A DNA stretch of 64,000 nucleotides from Riptortus pedestris (GCA_019009955.1 CM032233.1:85091001-85155000); one strand, 5' to 3'; numbered from the stretch's first letter, positions 36,100-48,407 are shown. Made by a program: numbers and translations. Notes: generated by a model not told the origin, from the letters alone.

Positions 36100-39000
36100 C
36101 CGCATGTGCACATTTCACAGATGCATTGCTCCTTCACCGCGGTCGTTTTACGATGATCGTCGATTTTCTTCGTGTCTTTTCGCGTCGTTTCGATGATTTC
36201 CTTTACATCTTTCTTTTGTATTTTCTCTTCCTTTGTCACCCTTTCATCAACGATTCGCTCATCCCTCAGAGTATCACTCTTGATCTCCCGTTCAGTGACC
36301 CTTGTTTTAGAGACCACATCCCTCACTTCTGTTTTTGAACTTGTTTTTCTTACATCCTCCGACCTGTCCACAAATTGCCTTACTCTGGTTTCAGAGTAGA
36401 TATTGTCAGTTGTATCTGACGGAATAATCTCAGTTCTTGTAGGAGCATCTCTTGGGCTTTCTGGAAATTTGTCTGTCTTCTCTGATACCACTTCTATTTT
36501 CTTTGTGGAAGAAGACTTGACTAATTTTGAGCTGACAAATTTGGTCTCGGAACTTACATGGCTCCCAGTTACATCTGAAACAAGCCGGGTTTCTGTAACT
36601 TTTCGTGTTGGGCTCGTTTCAAATTCCCTTATGATTCTTCCATCTTCTAAATCATCCCTAATTACTTTTTTAGTCGATTCTGATTTAACTATTTTACCAC
36701 CAACCATTCTTACAGTTGTCTCAGTCACTGATGTGTGCCTCTCATCTTTAGATGTTCCACTTGGAATCTTTCTAGAGGGAAGTTCAGTAATATATGTAAC
36801 GGTTTCAACAGGTTCCAGGGGTCCTTCTGGTCCTACTTCAAATCTCGTTGTAGATGATGATTTGACAGTTTTCGAGCCAACCATTTTTGTTTCTGTTCTA
36901 CTACTTCTGGTCTCCGAAAATTCACCATAAACTGGTTCAGACCCGACTGGTTTACCTTTTGGAGTCCTTTCAATTATGGTTGTATACTCTGTAGGTTCCC
37001 CTGGTTCCTTTGAATCTCTTGGAGTGGATGAATATATTTTTGTGGTTGTAGATGTAGTTTTTGAGAACTCAGTATCATCAGGTCCCTCTCTAAACGGCTT
37101 AGTTTGACCTCTGTCGGTATCAGAAGGCTTATCATCCCTTGGCTTTGATGATGGTGTTTTATCTTTTTTATCATGGGGCCCATCACCATGAGGCTTACCA
37201 GAAGGATATTTTTCAGTTTTTGAAGGGCTATCACCTCTTGGTTTAGTTGGTGATATCTTCTCTGTCCCTTCTGGCTTTTTATCCCTTGGTTTGGAATCTG
37301 GAGTTTTATCTGTGCCTCTAGGTTTATCATCAGTGGCCTTAGATTTTGGTGATTTTTCAGCATCTAAAAACTCTTCATTATATGACTTAGTAGTAGTTCT
37401 TTTATCAGTGATGGTTGTGTATTCAGTTGGCTCCCTGATATCATGGAATTCTTTAGTTCTAACCGTCGATGTAGTTCTTGTTTCTGTGTGTTCACTGCCA
37501 TCCCTTATTGGTCTGTCAGTCTTTTTGCCTTGAGGTGTGCTGTCGTAAGTAACATATTCAATTGGTTCTCTCGTCTCCTGAGTGTCCTGTGTAGTTGTTT
37601 TAATTATTTTACCTCCAACCATACGTATTTGAGATTTTGACTGAACTGATGATGTTTGACTTTCTGAGACATGTTTTGATGTTTTTTGCGTATCAATTTT
37701 ATCAGATATTTTCCTGGTTGGGCTGTCACCTCGGGGTTTAGTTGGTGATATCTTCTCTGTCTCTTCTGGCTTTTTATCCCTTGGTTTGGAATCTGGAGTT
37801 TTCCCTATGCCTCTTGGTTTATCATCAGCGGGTTTGGATTTTGGTGACTTTTCTGCAACTAAAAACTCTTCATTGTATGATTTAGAAGTAGTTCTTTTAT
37901 CAGTGACGGTCGTGTATTCAGTTGGTTCCCTGATATCATGGAATTCTTTAGTTCTAACCGTCGATGTAGTTCTTGTTTCTGTGTGCTCACTGCCATCCCT
38001 TATTGGTCTGTCAGTCTTTTTGCCATGAGGTGTGCTGTCGTATGTAACATATTCAATTGGTTCCCTCGTCTCCTGAGTGTCCTGTGTAGTTGTTTTAATT
38101 ATTTTACCTCCAACCATACGTATTTGAGATTTTGACTGAACTGATGATGTTCGACTTTCTGAGACATGTTTTGATGTTTTTTGTGTATCAATTTTATCAG
38201 ATACTTTCCTGGTTGGGCTGTCACCGCGGGGTTTAGTGGGCGATGTCCTCCGTGTCCCTTCTGGTGTCTCATCTCTTGGCTTGGATTGGGGTGTCCTTTC
38301 TACACCTCTTGACTTATCATCAGGGAATCTAGATGTAGGTGTTCTTTCAGCATCCAAAAAATCTTCATTATATACCTTAGTGGAAGTTCTTTTATCAGTG
38401 ACGGTCGTGTATTCAGTTGGTTCCCTAATGTCATGGAATTCTTTGGTTATAAACGTTGATGTGGTTCTTATTTCTGTGTGTTGACCATCATCTGTTACAG
38501 GTCTATCCGGTTTTTTGCCATGAGGTGAACTATCAACTACAGTGTATTCTGTTGGTTCCAGAGTATCGTGTGTAGATGATTTAATTATTTTACCTCCAAC
38601 GATACGTATTTGAGATTTTGACTGAACTGATGATGTTCGACTTTCTGATACATTTTGTGAAGTTTTTTGTGTATCAATTTTATCAGATATTTTCCTAGTT
38701 GGGCTGTCACCACGGGGTTTAGTTGGTGATGTCCTCCGTGTCCCTTCTGGCTTGTCATCTCTTGGCTGTGATCGAGGTGTCCTTTCTCCACCTCTTGATT
38801 TATCATCAGGGAATCTAGATGTGGGTGTTCTTTCTGAGTCCAAAAACTCTTCATTATAGACCTTAGTAGATGTGCGTTTATCAGTTACTGTCGTGTATTC
38901 AGTTGGTTCCCTAATATCATGGAATTCTTTGGTTGTATACTTTGATGTGGTTCTTGTTTCTGTGTGTTGACCATCATCTGTTACAGACCTATCCGGTTTT

Positions 39001-41891
39001 TTGCCATGAGGCGAACTATCAACTACGGTGTATTCAATTGGTTCCCTCGTCTCCTGAGTGTCCTGTGTAGATGTTTTGATTATTTTTCCTCCAACCATAC
39101 GTATTTGAGATTTTGACTGAACTGATGATGTTCGACTTTCTGAGACATGCTTTGATTCAGTTTTGTCAGATATTTTCCTGGTGGGACTTGTTTCTATAAC
39201 AGTGTATGTCCTAGTCGTTTTTTCTTCACTAGGCAATTCTTCATGAACTTTTCTTGTGGGACTTGTACGCTCAGTAATTGTTGTTCTTTGTATGACAGTT
39301 ATTTCATCATCCCCAGGCGAGCTTGTTGGTTTCGTATCCTTTACGATACTCTTCGAAACTGTTGTTTTTCCGTCACTAGTTAATGATTCAGAAATAACTT
39401 TAGACGATTTAATTACCTGAGCTGCTGTTTCTGTTTTACTTGGTGTTTTTTCAATAATTGTTACAGTATCCCTTGGCCCTTCAAATACTTCTTCGTTTTG
39501 TCGGACTATTTTCCCGCCTATTATTCTTACACCTGATTTACTTACACTTCGTGAAGGTATTTGCCCATCTTTTGTAGATGAGTCAGGTTCGTTAGATACT
39601 TCTTTGTTAATTGGTAATTCAGGATGTTTCCTTGATGGAGTCTGTCTTTCATATGTTTTACGTGGGCTTCTTTCTCCAATCTCTGTTGTAGATGAATCAA
39701 TTACGCGTTGTGTTGATTCAATGGTTTCAGTTTCTTTTTGTTTATTAGAAATGTTACTGTCTGAAGAATGATCTTGAATTTCTCTTTCTACTACTGTTTC
39801 AGTAATTTTCCCGGATGGGCTTCTCTTAATTATGGTCACTATCTCCTTTGGCCTACCCTCTCTCACGTAGTCTTGAGAAACCTTGTCCGTGGAAGATTTA
39901 ACAATTTTTCCTCCAACCATTCGTACTGTATTTGTTTGACTTTTAGTGGCATGACTTGAAGTTGAGTAATCAATTTGATCATTTTTGTCATCCCTTAGAC
40001 TCTTGTCAGTTGTTACCTTCTGAACGAATCTCGACTGATCAGCACTTTTTTCGCTGTTAATAAAGTCCTGAGGGGCATCATAATATATATCATCAGCGTG
40101 CTCAGTTATTCTACGAGCGCCTTTTTCTTGTTCGGTATGGTATGTTTCAGAAGAACGAACCTGTTGTGAAGTAGACGATACTACTTGTTGAATAGAACTC
40201 GATGAAGTTGCTGTTTGTTTAGTGCTTGTGGTTTCATTTCGAATAGATCTACTAGACTGGCCTTCGAAATCTCTTTCCCGAATTCTTGAATCGGTACTTG
40301 TCTGTAAAGTATCTTGCTGTGGTTGGGCTTGGCTCTGAACTGATGAGTCGAATATTTGACCCGATCTAAATTCTTTGATGGATCTTGTTGATATATCTTC
40401 ATATCCAGTTTGCATGGGATGGGAAGTATATGATTGGTTATATGACGTGTCTTGAAAAGATGAGTCCACGGCTGCATCAGAGACCAATTGCGTCACTGAT
40501 CTTTGTGAATAATTTTGATCATCAAACATTACCCTTGGGTGAGTGGTAATTGTCCTAGATACAGTATTCTCACCTCCACGCTGTACATCAGTGTATATGT
40601 CTTGATCAAGACCAGAGGTCACTTGTCTTACGGATTCCGATTCCAAAAATTTCTGGGAACTTGTTTTATCACTTGAACCTGTAATCTGTGTATCCATTGG
40701 CTCGAACTCCTTTACTAGTTTCGAACCGATCATTCTCACTTTCAGCTTGGCACCATCTCGTGATGACACAGTTCTTTTAACATCTTTATCAAAAGAGCTG
40801 TCATGGGTTGTTGTTGTGAGTTCCTGTTGAGTATTGGCATTATGAACATTGTCATTCGAAGTCGAATGAAAGTCAAATGCAGATGTTTGAAAATCCTCTG
40901 TTTTCCAGGAATCAACTCTATTTTTGGACATTTCTTCGGAGCTTCTTATCTCTTCATTTATAAATGCCATAGCTGAATGTTGTGCATTTCTCGAATCCAC
41001 AAACTCACCTTCTTCAAGAATTACAGTAGTTTGATCAATTTCAGTTTTGTCATCATCATCATCCTCGGTTACATCTTTTATTTGAAACTCAGTATTAGAT
41101 TTACCTTCAACAGCTGAGGTAGAATCCGAAAATTCCTTTACTAATTTCGAGCCAACCATTTTAACTCCTAATTTACCACTTTTCGTCGATTTGACTGAAC
41201 GAGATTCTTTTTCAGAAAGCACCTTACTAGAAACTACCTTGGAAGTAGAAACACGGGATTCGCTAACTGACATTTCTGATCGCTGTTCGGATTTGCTCGT
41301 ACGACTAGTTTTCGAAACTTTGCCAGTCTGCAATTGAACTTCTTGAGATTTTTCAGCACCCTTTGAGGTCATAGGAACAAGAGAACCGTCCTTCGAGTAA
41401 GTTACTGTTGTGGATACATTGCTTACATCACCTTCTAAAGCCGAGAGTCCTGGTGTCGTGACCGAAGTATCTATACCACTATCGACTAGAATGCCACTGG
41501 TTTTCTTTGTTTTTGTAACCTCTTTTGTTGCGCCATTGGAAATCTGTCTTGTTTCAGTAACGGAAGGAATCGTCTCTTCGGACTGATCTCTCACTGTCCG
41601 GGTGACGTTCCCATCGCTGTCGATGTAAGTTGTGATAAATGAAGTTTTCACTTTGCCTGTAGTTGTAACAGAGCTCTTAGTCTTTGAAGCCTCGGTGGAC
41701 CTAGCTTTACTAACGGACTCGCTTTCTGCTATAACTAGGGACTCACCGGGCTCAAGGATGTAAGTGGCGTCCGAAGCCTGGGACATGGTCTCCTCCTCCT
41801 CTTCCTTCTGCTTGACGATCTTGGAGCCGACCATCTTGACGGGAGCCTTGGTCTTCTTCGCCTTGCCGGCCTGCTGCTTCGACTTGAACAT
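36100..41891 (-). CDS. Large repeat-rich, probably disordered protein with a terminal Cys motif (5' coding exon, partial)
   Basis: About 1,930 codons are open without a break. I do not recognise a named orthologue. The protein is rich in Ser, Thr, Lys, Glu and Asp, with one Trp and no signal peptide or membrane segment. Twelve copies of a motif like VRMVGGKIVKS recur: residues about 18-28 (VKMVGSKIVK), then across the protein to about 1800. A tandem array occupies about residues 908-1560. S/T-P sites in basic, Pro-rich surroundings (SPTRK, SPTKPRGD) abound there, as in microtubule-associated and scaffold proteins. The only cysteines are the last ten residues, QCICEMCTCG, which resemble the N-terminal Cys motif of SAXO/FAM154 microtubule-binding proteins (recalled, not searched). 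The reading frame then meets TGA inside a splice donor, so the protein continues elsewhere. The ATG has G at -3 and follows a GC-rich leader. A cytoskeletal role is inference. Confidence 0.88.
37205..39170 (-). repeat. In-frame tandem repeat array within the coding exon (4 units, 495/486/495 bp spacing)
   Basis: The codons for QIRMVGGKIIK recur with the same base at 39100, 38605, 38119 and 37624, spacings of 495, 486 and 495 bp, all multiples of three. Each unit holds in order the VGGKIIK motif, an EPxEYT segment, GKKxDR, TKEFHDIREPTEYTT, a DKRT(S/T)xKxYNEEFL segment and TSPTKPRGDSPTRK with SVQSKSQ before the next motif. The third and fourth units (counted N to C) are most alike. Near-identity at DNA level points to recent duplication or gene conversion, and makes copy number likely to vary. 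Confidence 0.9.
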
Positions 41892-42060
41892 GACGGCTGC
41901 TCCTGACGGACTAGAGTAGTCAGGATCGGGAGGCTAGCCGCTCGCCCCCTCTCTCTCTCCTCCCTTCTACCTCCGCACTCCCACTCAGCACCGCCAACAC
42001 AACGCCTCGCACAACCTCGCTTCAAAAGGAAACCCTTCTCTCATGTTATACACCTAAAGA
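41892..42060 (-). promoter_or_regulatory. GC-rich leader and probable promoter-proximal region of the large gene
   Basis: Immediately upstream of the start codon the composition changes from AT-rich to GC-rich with several CpGs and a GA-rich run (41948-41964, read on the minus strand). This is what one expects of a 5' UTR and core promoter. No convincing TATA box or arthropod initiator stands out; GTATAACA near 42045 on the minus strand is the only AT-rich candidate. A transcription start inside this block is inference. Confidence 0.45.
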
Positions 42061-42975
42061 CATTGATGATTCATTGATTTAAATATTTTTAAAACAAATA
42101 TAGAAGCACCAAATGGTGAATTTTATGATGAGTATATCTTCTTCCACATATTGAAGGCCATGTAAGCTGAATTCGTGAATGCCACTTATGTAAAGTTTTG
42201 TAATTTCCGTGTATTCAATCCAGTTATACACATCGTTGAATTCTTAAAGTTTCAAATTAAAGGATGAATTTATTTGAAAAAAAAAAACAAAAAAAAAAAT
42301 GTTTAGATAGCCTGCTAATAGTGCAGCTGGTGCGTGATGGGTTATTTTGTTTTTCCATCTCCCATTCCCTTATGTCTTCATTTATTTATACCATATTCTT
42401 CTCTAGTTCTCCATCATCATCATTTGTCACATCTGGTGCAGTGTCAGTCCCCTATTACAATGACTGGGCTATGCAAATACTTTATTATGTTATTATTTAG
42501 ACTATTTTAAAAAGTAAATAAACTCCTTAACACAGGTGGTGATTAAACTAACCATATTTCACACATGCTGGAATGACACATAGTGACTTACCAAATTCTG
42601 ATCTTTATTTCTCCCTTAACCCTATGTCAACAAAAGTTAAAATTAACATGAACATAAACATAACTATTAGCTAAATGTGAACTAATGCAATGCAACACAA
42701 TCTTCACTTAGGTCATGTAATCAACCAGCGCCCAGATCAAATATCTAGCCTGAGAAACAGAAAGTAGAATGAGATGTCCAGCGTCTCCATCGGGTGGGAA
42801 ACACACGGCCCTTGAGTGACGGACGTTTGTTTTCCAATGTGTTTATAGAGGAAAAATGTAATATAGAAAACTTGACAGTGGCAATAACAGTTTAAGAAAT
42901 TAAAATAGTGTTGGGATACGTAATAATTTATTGGATGTGTATTCAATTCAAATTACAGCAGAGTGCACAATACGC
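42061..42975. other. DNA upstream of the large gene
   Basis: AT-rich beyond the GC-rich leader, with A-runs at 42275-42299. GGGTGGGAAACACACGG and TTGAGTGACGGACGTTTG (42794-42832) may be a decayed F HINE 3' end. An open frame of 78 codons (42264-42500) is unremarkable. Confidence 0.4.
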
Positions 42976-43090
42976 AAAAGTCCATAAGCAGGGGCTGAGT
43001 AAACTAAGCAGTTTTCCCGCGTGAAGTTTAATAATAGATAAATCTACATGCCGGTAACACAACACCACCGAGAATATAATTAGAATATGA
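42976..43090 (-). mobile_element. HINE 3' fragment, subtype B, R
   Basis: AAAAGTCCATAAGCAGGGGC, AAGCAGTTTTCCCGCGTGAAG and GGTAACACAACACCACCGAG; then the similarity ends. Confidence 0.55.
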
Positions 43091-43480
43091 CATGACGTAA
43101 CGTACTTTAGTCAATCGCCTCCGAACATCGAACTGTTTTTACATTTCTAGGTAATTATTTTTTAGGAGTAAAAACTAAAGAGTTTTGTGTGCGGTTTCTG
43201 CATGGGCAATAGGTCGATCTCACTAAATAAAATCTGTAATCTCTACCTGGATTGATAACAGTCATAACTAGCAGATAATTCGTCCCGATTCGTTGCAGTG
43301 CATATTTCCTTTAATAGCTTTTGTCGTAAAGAATTTGTTTTAAATTACTTTTTAATATTATAGTGTGCACTAAGCTTCATAAAATAAGATATATGAAAGA
43401 AATCAGATTCAAATTATCTCTAACAAATTACTCCTTTTACGTCATCACCAAAGTAGGATTCACGGATATCTGTAATTGTT
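43091..43480. other. Unassigned spacer
   Basis: A stretch around 43195-43260 (GCATGGGCAATAGG, CTCACTAAATAAAAT) faintly recalls the SINE body. Nothing else is recognised. Confidence 0.3.
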
Positions 43481-44107
43481 TTAGCAGATTACCTTTAGGG
43501 AAACCAGCTATTGAGGTAGTACTCCTGACGTGAGTTTCGAAACATTTCTTCAAATGACCATCGATCCTACACAGGAGATGATGAAAATGAGGTCCGTTCA
43601 AAATTATATATATATATATTTGTCTAGCGGTTGCAATTTTTGTTTGATCGTTACCAAACTCGGAATTTAATCGTTTTATGTAAAAAGGAAGATCAAGTTC
43701 GTTAATGGCTGAAATCGGACCAGTTGGAGGGGGGGTTTAGAGGGAGGGATTTTTGAAAATCCGAAATGTCTCCGTTATTATGCGTCGGATCAAAAAATTG
43801 TAAAGAATCAATCTTATTGCAAATTAAATTTACTATAAATACTGGTATATACATATATACATGTATTCTGTATCTTGCATATTAACCGAGATATTTGCAT
43901 TTGTATTGTGTGAATGGTCGGCAGAAGTCGGTCATATTCGGGACTTTCCGCCGAAAGCAAGTTCGGCCGTTTCCGTAACTGTTCGTCCCTCGTGAATTGG
44001 TTTAGAGATTCGTTACTACTGCCGCTATTAGTAGGCATATTTCTCTATTGTAAAACTTCACGTGCGAAATCTGCTAAGTTTACGCAGCCCCTGCGTGACG
44101 GACTTTT
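43481..44107 (+). mobile_element. HINE, subtype A, F, full length
   Basis: From TTAGCAGATTACCTTTAGGG to GCGTGACGGACTTTT. The (TA)n is short (43605-43618). The A block here is a variant with CGGCAGAAGTCGGTCATATT and CGTCCCTCGTGAATTGG, shared with copies at 13673 and 54533, so it is a distinct sub-lineage. Confidence 0.75.
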
Positions 44108-44160
44108 ATGAGGATTACATCATGAGCACATCTTAAATAGCTGATGGAAATATGCTGAAA
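44108..44160 (-). mobile_element. HINE 5' end fragment, R
   Basis: ATCATGAGCACATCTTAAAT, AGCTGATGGAAATATGCTG. Short, decayed, abutting the 3' end of the full copy. Confidence 0.4.
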
Positions 44161-44200
44161 GTGGAGGAATAGAATTTTGTGTTTCTGGAGGCTGAAAATT

Positions 44201-44974
44201 AAAATGTCCGTCACGCAGGGGCTGCGTAAACTTAGCATATTTCCCACGTACTGGTAAAACACAATTGTGATTTCATCTCATGACATATTCTCTATTTCTA
44301 TGTAAAAAACCGATGAGTAAAAGGGTTATGGGGTAAGGGGGTTACTGAAGCCTGAAAACAAGTAAGTGCAAATAACTCGCGTACTACTTGAGTTAAGAAA
44401 AAAATGTATAGAACAACAATTGTAGCGCATCAATTGATTAACAAGATAGGTTCTATAATATTTTGTGATACTACTCATAATAACAGAGATATTATGAATT
44501 TTCAAAATTCCCCCGGTAAACCCCACCCCCTATTCCACCCCCAGTTTAAGCCATTAACTAAGATGATCTTTAGTGTGGAATAAAGCAGTACGGGGTGTAT
44601 GGTATAGAATAAATAAATATATCAGATTCATGACCACAAAATTTTAATTGATGACATCCCACTACGTATTTGCATGTATCTCAAACAGTACACTCACAAA
44701 AAAAAATATTAGATTTGGGGAAATCTGCTAAAAATCCAAAAAGTCCTTGTATTATTCGAGATAGAGAAAAAGTGCATAGAACAATTTATAGGAAATTAAA
44801 TTTGAAACACAATTGGCTACATACAATTTTTCGATTTTCTCCCCATGTAAACCCCCTCCAGTCGGATTTCAGCCGTTAACGAACTTGATCTTTACTTTTA
44901 CAAGAAAGACTCATATATCGAGTTTGGTAATGATCTAACCAAAATTGTGACCGCTAGAGCGGCAACAGACAAAT

Positions 44975-45028
<54 letters not shown>

Positions 45029-45963
45029 TAGCTCAGATACCCGGCTCCGCTCAGGAATTTGAGGCTGAATGGTGATGGTATTTTTTTGGCAGGGCTTTAC
45101 TTTGCACAATATTTTGACATTTACCCGTCCCAGTGTTTAGGGTTAATACCCGTCGTTCCTGTGGATTTGTTAATAATAAAATTAATTTTTTATGTAAGAC
45201 TTCACTGTCCTCCATATTGTCATATTTCCCGTTTTCCGTTTAGGAAACGAAATATCACTATTTTTAATTTCAGGCCGCCCTTATAACCCCCACTCCTGCC
45301 CGTCCCTAGAAATGATAGTATGGCTTATTATAAGGAAGGCGTTGAAGGCGTTAGTGCTAATACACATACCGAGTTTTATTTAGTTCGGTTGACTCTTTTG
45401 TGCCAAATAAAATTGTTGGCTCTGGCTATAATTTTTAGCGTATAACTCATTTATACTATGGTATACGACAAAAGTGTATATAACAAAAGTTACTCTACAT
45501 AACAAAATAAACAACTTTTGTTATGTGCATATTTGCCGAAAAACCAATAGAAAACGAAATATCGCTATTTTTAATTTCAGGCTTCCCTTATAACCCCCAC
45601 TCCTGTTCGTCTCAGAGAAAATTAATATAGCCTAAAGTCTAAGTTGGGTTAGTAGTAATATACATACCAAGTTTCATAAAATTCTGTTCAGTCGTTTATG
45701 CGTGAAAAGGTAACAAACAAACATACACGAAAGAAACAAAATGCTGATATGGTGTCTATGACATGTGAAACGAAAAGTTATCGTGAAATTTAGCAAAAAA
45801 AATCAATTTACAGACAGAGGTTACAATTTTATATATATATAGATATAGATATAATTTATAACGGGCCTCGTATCGGCACCTCCAAGGTAGGATCCTCGAA
45901 AATTGTAGGAATGTTTTTGAAAATCACAGTACAACCTAAATAGCTGGTGCAAATTTGCTGAAT
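44201..45963 (-). mobile_element. HINE, subtype D, R, split by element E
   Basis: It starts AAAATGTCCGTCACGCAGGG, carries the D block (TTGATGACATCCC) and a GCTAGAGCGGCAACAGAC with (TA)n (44977-45026). Element E is inserted there, after which the 5' part resumes (45850-45963: GGGCCTCGTATCGGCACC, CCTAAATAGCTGG). Confidence 0.6.
45031..45833 (+). mobile_element. Element E, longest copy, inserted in a HINE (TA)n tract
   Basis: It starts AGCTCAGATACCCGGCTCCG and ends with CAGACAGAGGTTACAATTTT. It contains a repeated module: GAAATATCACTATTTTTAA with CTTATAACCCCCACTCCTGC at about 45249, and again at about 45551, about 300 bp apart. GTTCAGTCGTTTATGCGTGA near the right end is a common arthropod dispersed-repeat word. 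No coding sequence; superfamily not determined. Confidence 0.6.
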
Positions 45964-46718
45964 GTGTAGGAATGAGATTAGGTGGATTTGCCAGATTGTG
46001 GGTTAGGATTCGAATGAACCCACCCTACCTACCTATTATGGATCTCGAGCTAATTCACTCTCCCAACGAATGACCAAGAGACAATTTCTGTCTTAAAATT
46101 AGTCGTGATTCGTACTAATAACAGAATGAAAATCATTTGTCAAGTCTGGGAATTTTACAAAAAAACGTCAGTACGTACAGAATGTCTCATGCATTTCATG
46201 GAATCGTTAGGAGTGACGTAATGTATAATACATTGCTTCCGGCAACTTGAACTGTTACGGTGAATGTATATTATGTTTTTTAAATTGTTATTGACATCTA
46301 TTTGTCACGTTTACTGTATTAACGAGCGAGAGATACATATCTACCGCTTTTAGAGTTTTTCAAAATCATTAAACTGAGTTTTGGCTTTTCGATTTATCGT
46401 CGAAGAAAAAGAGTAATGTTTTGCTTCACTCCTTTGTGCTGAGAAAAGTAAAGTTAAGGGTTTTATTGTACTTTTAATTTCTAGATAAATAGGCTGAATC
46501 CCTTTAGAGTTCTCTTGAAGATGGATGATGTCATCTACAAATGTATCCAATTGTAGTATAAAGTAATATAATACTTAATAAGGTAGTACAATTCTTAAAA
46601 TTATATCGACAACGTTATTTTGTTTCAGGGAAAAGGTAAAAGGCATTATTGCTTGGAATTATTCTTTTAAAAAGTCTAGTATTGTGATTAATGAATTAAT
46701 CATACCAGATAGAATAAC
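45964..46718. other. Unassigned DNA
   Basis: AT-rich; no gene or known repeat. An open frame of 66 codons (46350-46550, minus) has no recognisable domain. Confidence 0.4.
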
Positions 46719-47097
46719 AAAACGTCCATCACGCTGAGGCTGTGTAAACTAAGCAGATTTCGGATGTGCTGGTAGGACACACCTCCCAATATCAATGATC
46801 GCTACTCCCAATATATTTCTCCTATTTATAAATTAAAATCCGATAAATAGAATTCAAGGCTTACTGAAGGCTGAAAAGAAGGAAGTACAAATAAATCGCT
46901 TAACATTTGATCAAAGAAATGTATAGAACAAAATTTGTAGAACATGAACAGCTTAAGAATACTGGTTATGTAACATTTTTCAATACAACACATAGTAACG
47001 GGGATATTTTTCGAATTAACGAACTTCACCTTCAATTTTGCATGAAAGGCTTATATATGGAGTTTTGTAAAGATCAAGCATATAGCGGTAACAGTTA

Positions 47098-47140
<43 letters not shown>

Positions 47141-47264
47141 ATATATATATAATTTTGAACGGACCACATGTACTAGGTAGGATCGACGGACATTTGAGGA
47201 AATTCGAAATACACGTTATGAGTATGACCTCAATAGCTGATTTCCTTTAGGAGAAAACTGCTAA
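46719..47264 (-). mobile_element. Diverged HINE, subtype D-like, R, with (GT)n in place of (TA)n
   Basis: AAAACGTCCATCACGCTGAG to AAACTGCTAA. The usual internal microsatellite is (GT)n at 47101-47137 followed by TATATATATA, so the dinucleotide itself differs from other copies. Confidence 0.6.
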
Positions 47265-47640
47265 AAAGTCCATCATGGAGAGGTAGCGTAAACTAAGCAG
47301 ATTTCCTATGCGCTGGATTAGCGTGCTGATGCTCTCATCTCGCAGTCGATTCTCAATTTTTCCCGTGGTAAAAAGCGTATGTAATCGGTGATTAAAGTGT
47401 ATGCTGGATATGAGATGTAATGGGAGGACAAAAAGTGGATAGAACATCTATAGGAAATAAAATTTTCGAAAAAAATGGTTATATAAAATTTTCCTATACC
47501 TATTATACCTACTTATAATATAGGAGATATCTCGAAATTTCAAATTTCTTCTCTACTCTAACCCCTCCCCCCTCCTGGTTCAAATTTAGTCATTAAAAAG
47601 CTTGATCTTTAGTTTTACATAACAAGGCTAGTTTCAATGA
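47265..47640 (-). mobile_element. HINE fragment, R, in tandem with the preceding copy
   Basis: AAGTCCATCATGGAGAGGTA and AAACTAAGCAGATTTCC, then a decayed middle with CCCTCCCCCCTCCTGGTTC. It begins exactly at the 5' end of the preceding copy. Its own 5' half is missing. Confidence 0.5.
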
Positions 47641-48266
47641 AAAAGACTTGAATTATTGTTTTCATATCTTAACATTTAACTATTCGTCAATGTGCGAACA
47701 GAAAAATGTAGTTATATATATAATTATTAGATGTTGGATTATTACTCGCATAATTATTGTCACTATTTTCTAATATTAAATAGTTTTCGAAACTATTTCA
47801 AGGCACGTAGCTAAGATGGATATAGCCAAATAATTTTTAAATTCTATTAACCCATCAATTCCTAAAGACGTTTCATTCGGAAGTTAGCCATGCTATTAGG
47901 CCGCTTCCCTCAAATTTTAATATAGCATTTTTCCTCAGCGTGAAAAAAATCTCCTGCGGCGATTTCGACATTTATGTGTGAAATAATGAGATAAAGGTAT
48001 TGAACGGAAATGAAGGTTGATTGGGCGGCCTGAAAGGGGGCTTACGTCAGCTAGAATTCCATAAAACTGAGAAACCTAATTGCTAATTGGAATGAAAGGT
48101 CTTATATGGCAATACAGGGCCACTATCAACATAAAGTATAGAAACCAATAGGCCATGGTTTTTGGACAAAAATCTCTTACAAGAAATCTCTCAAATTACG
48201 TCACGTTGACCGTATGCCCGTCAGCAACAAGATTAATAAATCGTGAATTGATTCTTCATTATGGCT
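47641..48266. other. Unassigned DNA
   Basis: The segment about 48000-48240 is less AT-rich, includes several homeodomain-type TAATT cores (CTAATTGCTAATTGG) and matches no repeat here. It is a possible conserved non-coding element; no direct proof. Confidence 0.35.
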
Positions 48267-48374
48267 TAATGAATTATTGTTTCACATTATTTTCTTTTTA
48301 TGGAAATCTGATCAAGGCATGACTCGAAAACCAAATTTCGGTCTGACGGGTAGTGAAAGGATATTGTGGCCTCA

Positions 48375-48407
<33 letters not shown>
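48267..48407. repeat. Short dispersed repeat followed by an A-run
   Basis: TTAATGAATTATTGTTTCAC to GTAGTGAAAGGATATTGTGG recurs at 52571-52680 with about 90% identity by eye. Here it is followed by about 30 A residues (48378-48407), consistent with a retroposed sequence. Confidence 0.5.

Noticed and set aside
36126..41700. Several 60-175 codon frames opposite or overlapping the large exon
   Set aside because: They are shadows of the coding strand's repeats and start at matching positions in each tandem unit.
42264..42500. 78-codon frame upstream of the large gene
   Set aside because: It starts in an A-run and has no domain or conserved signal.
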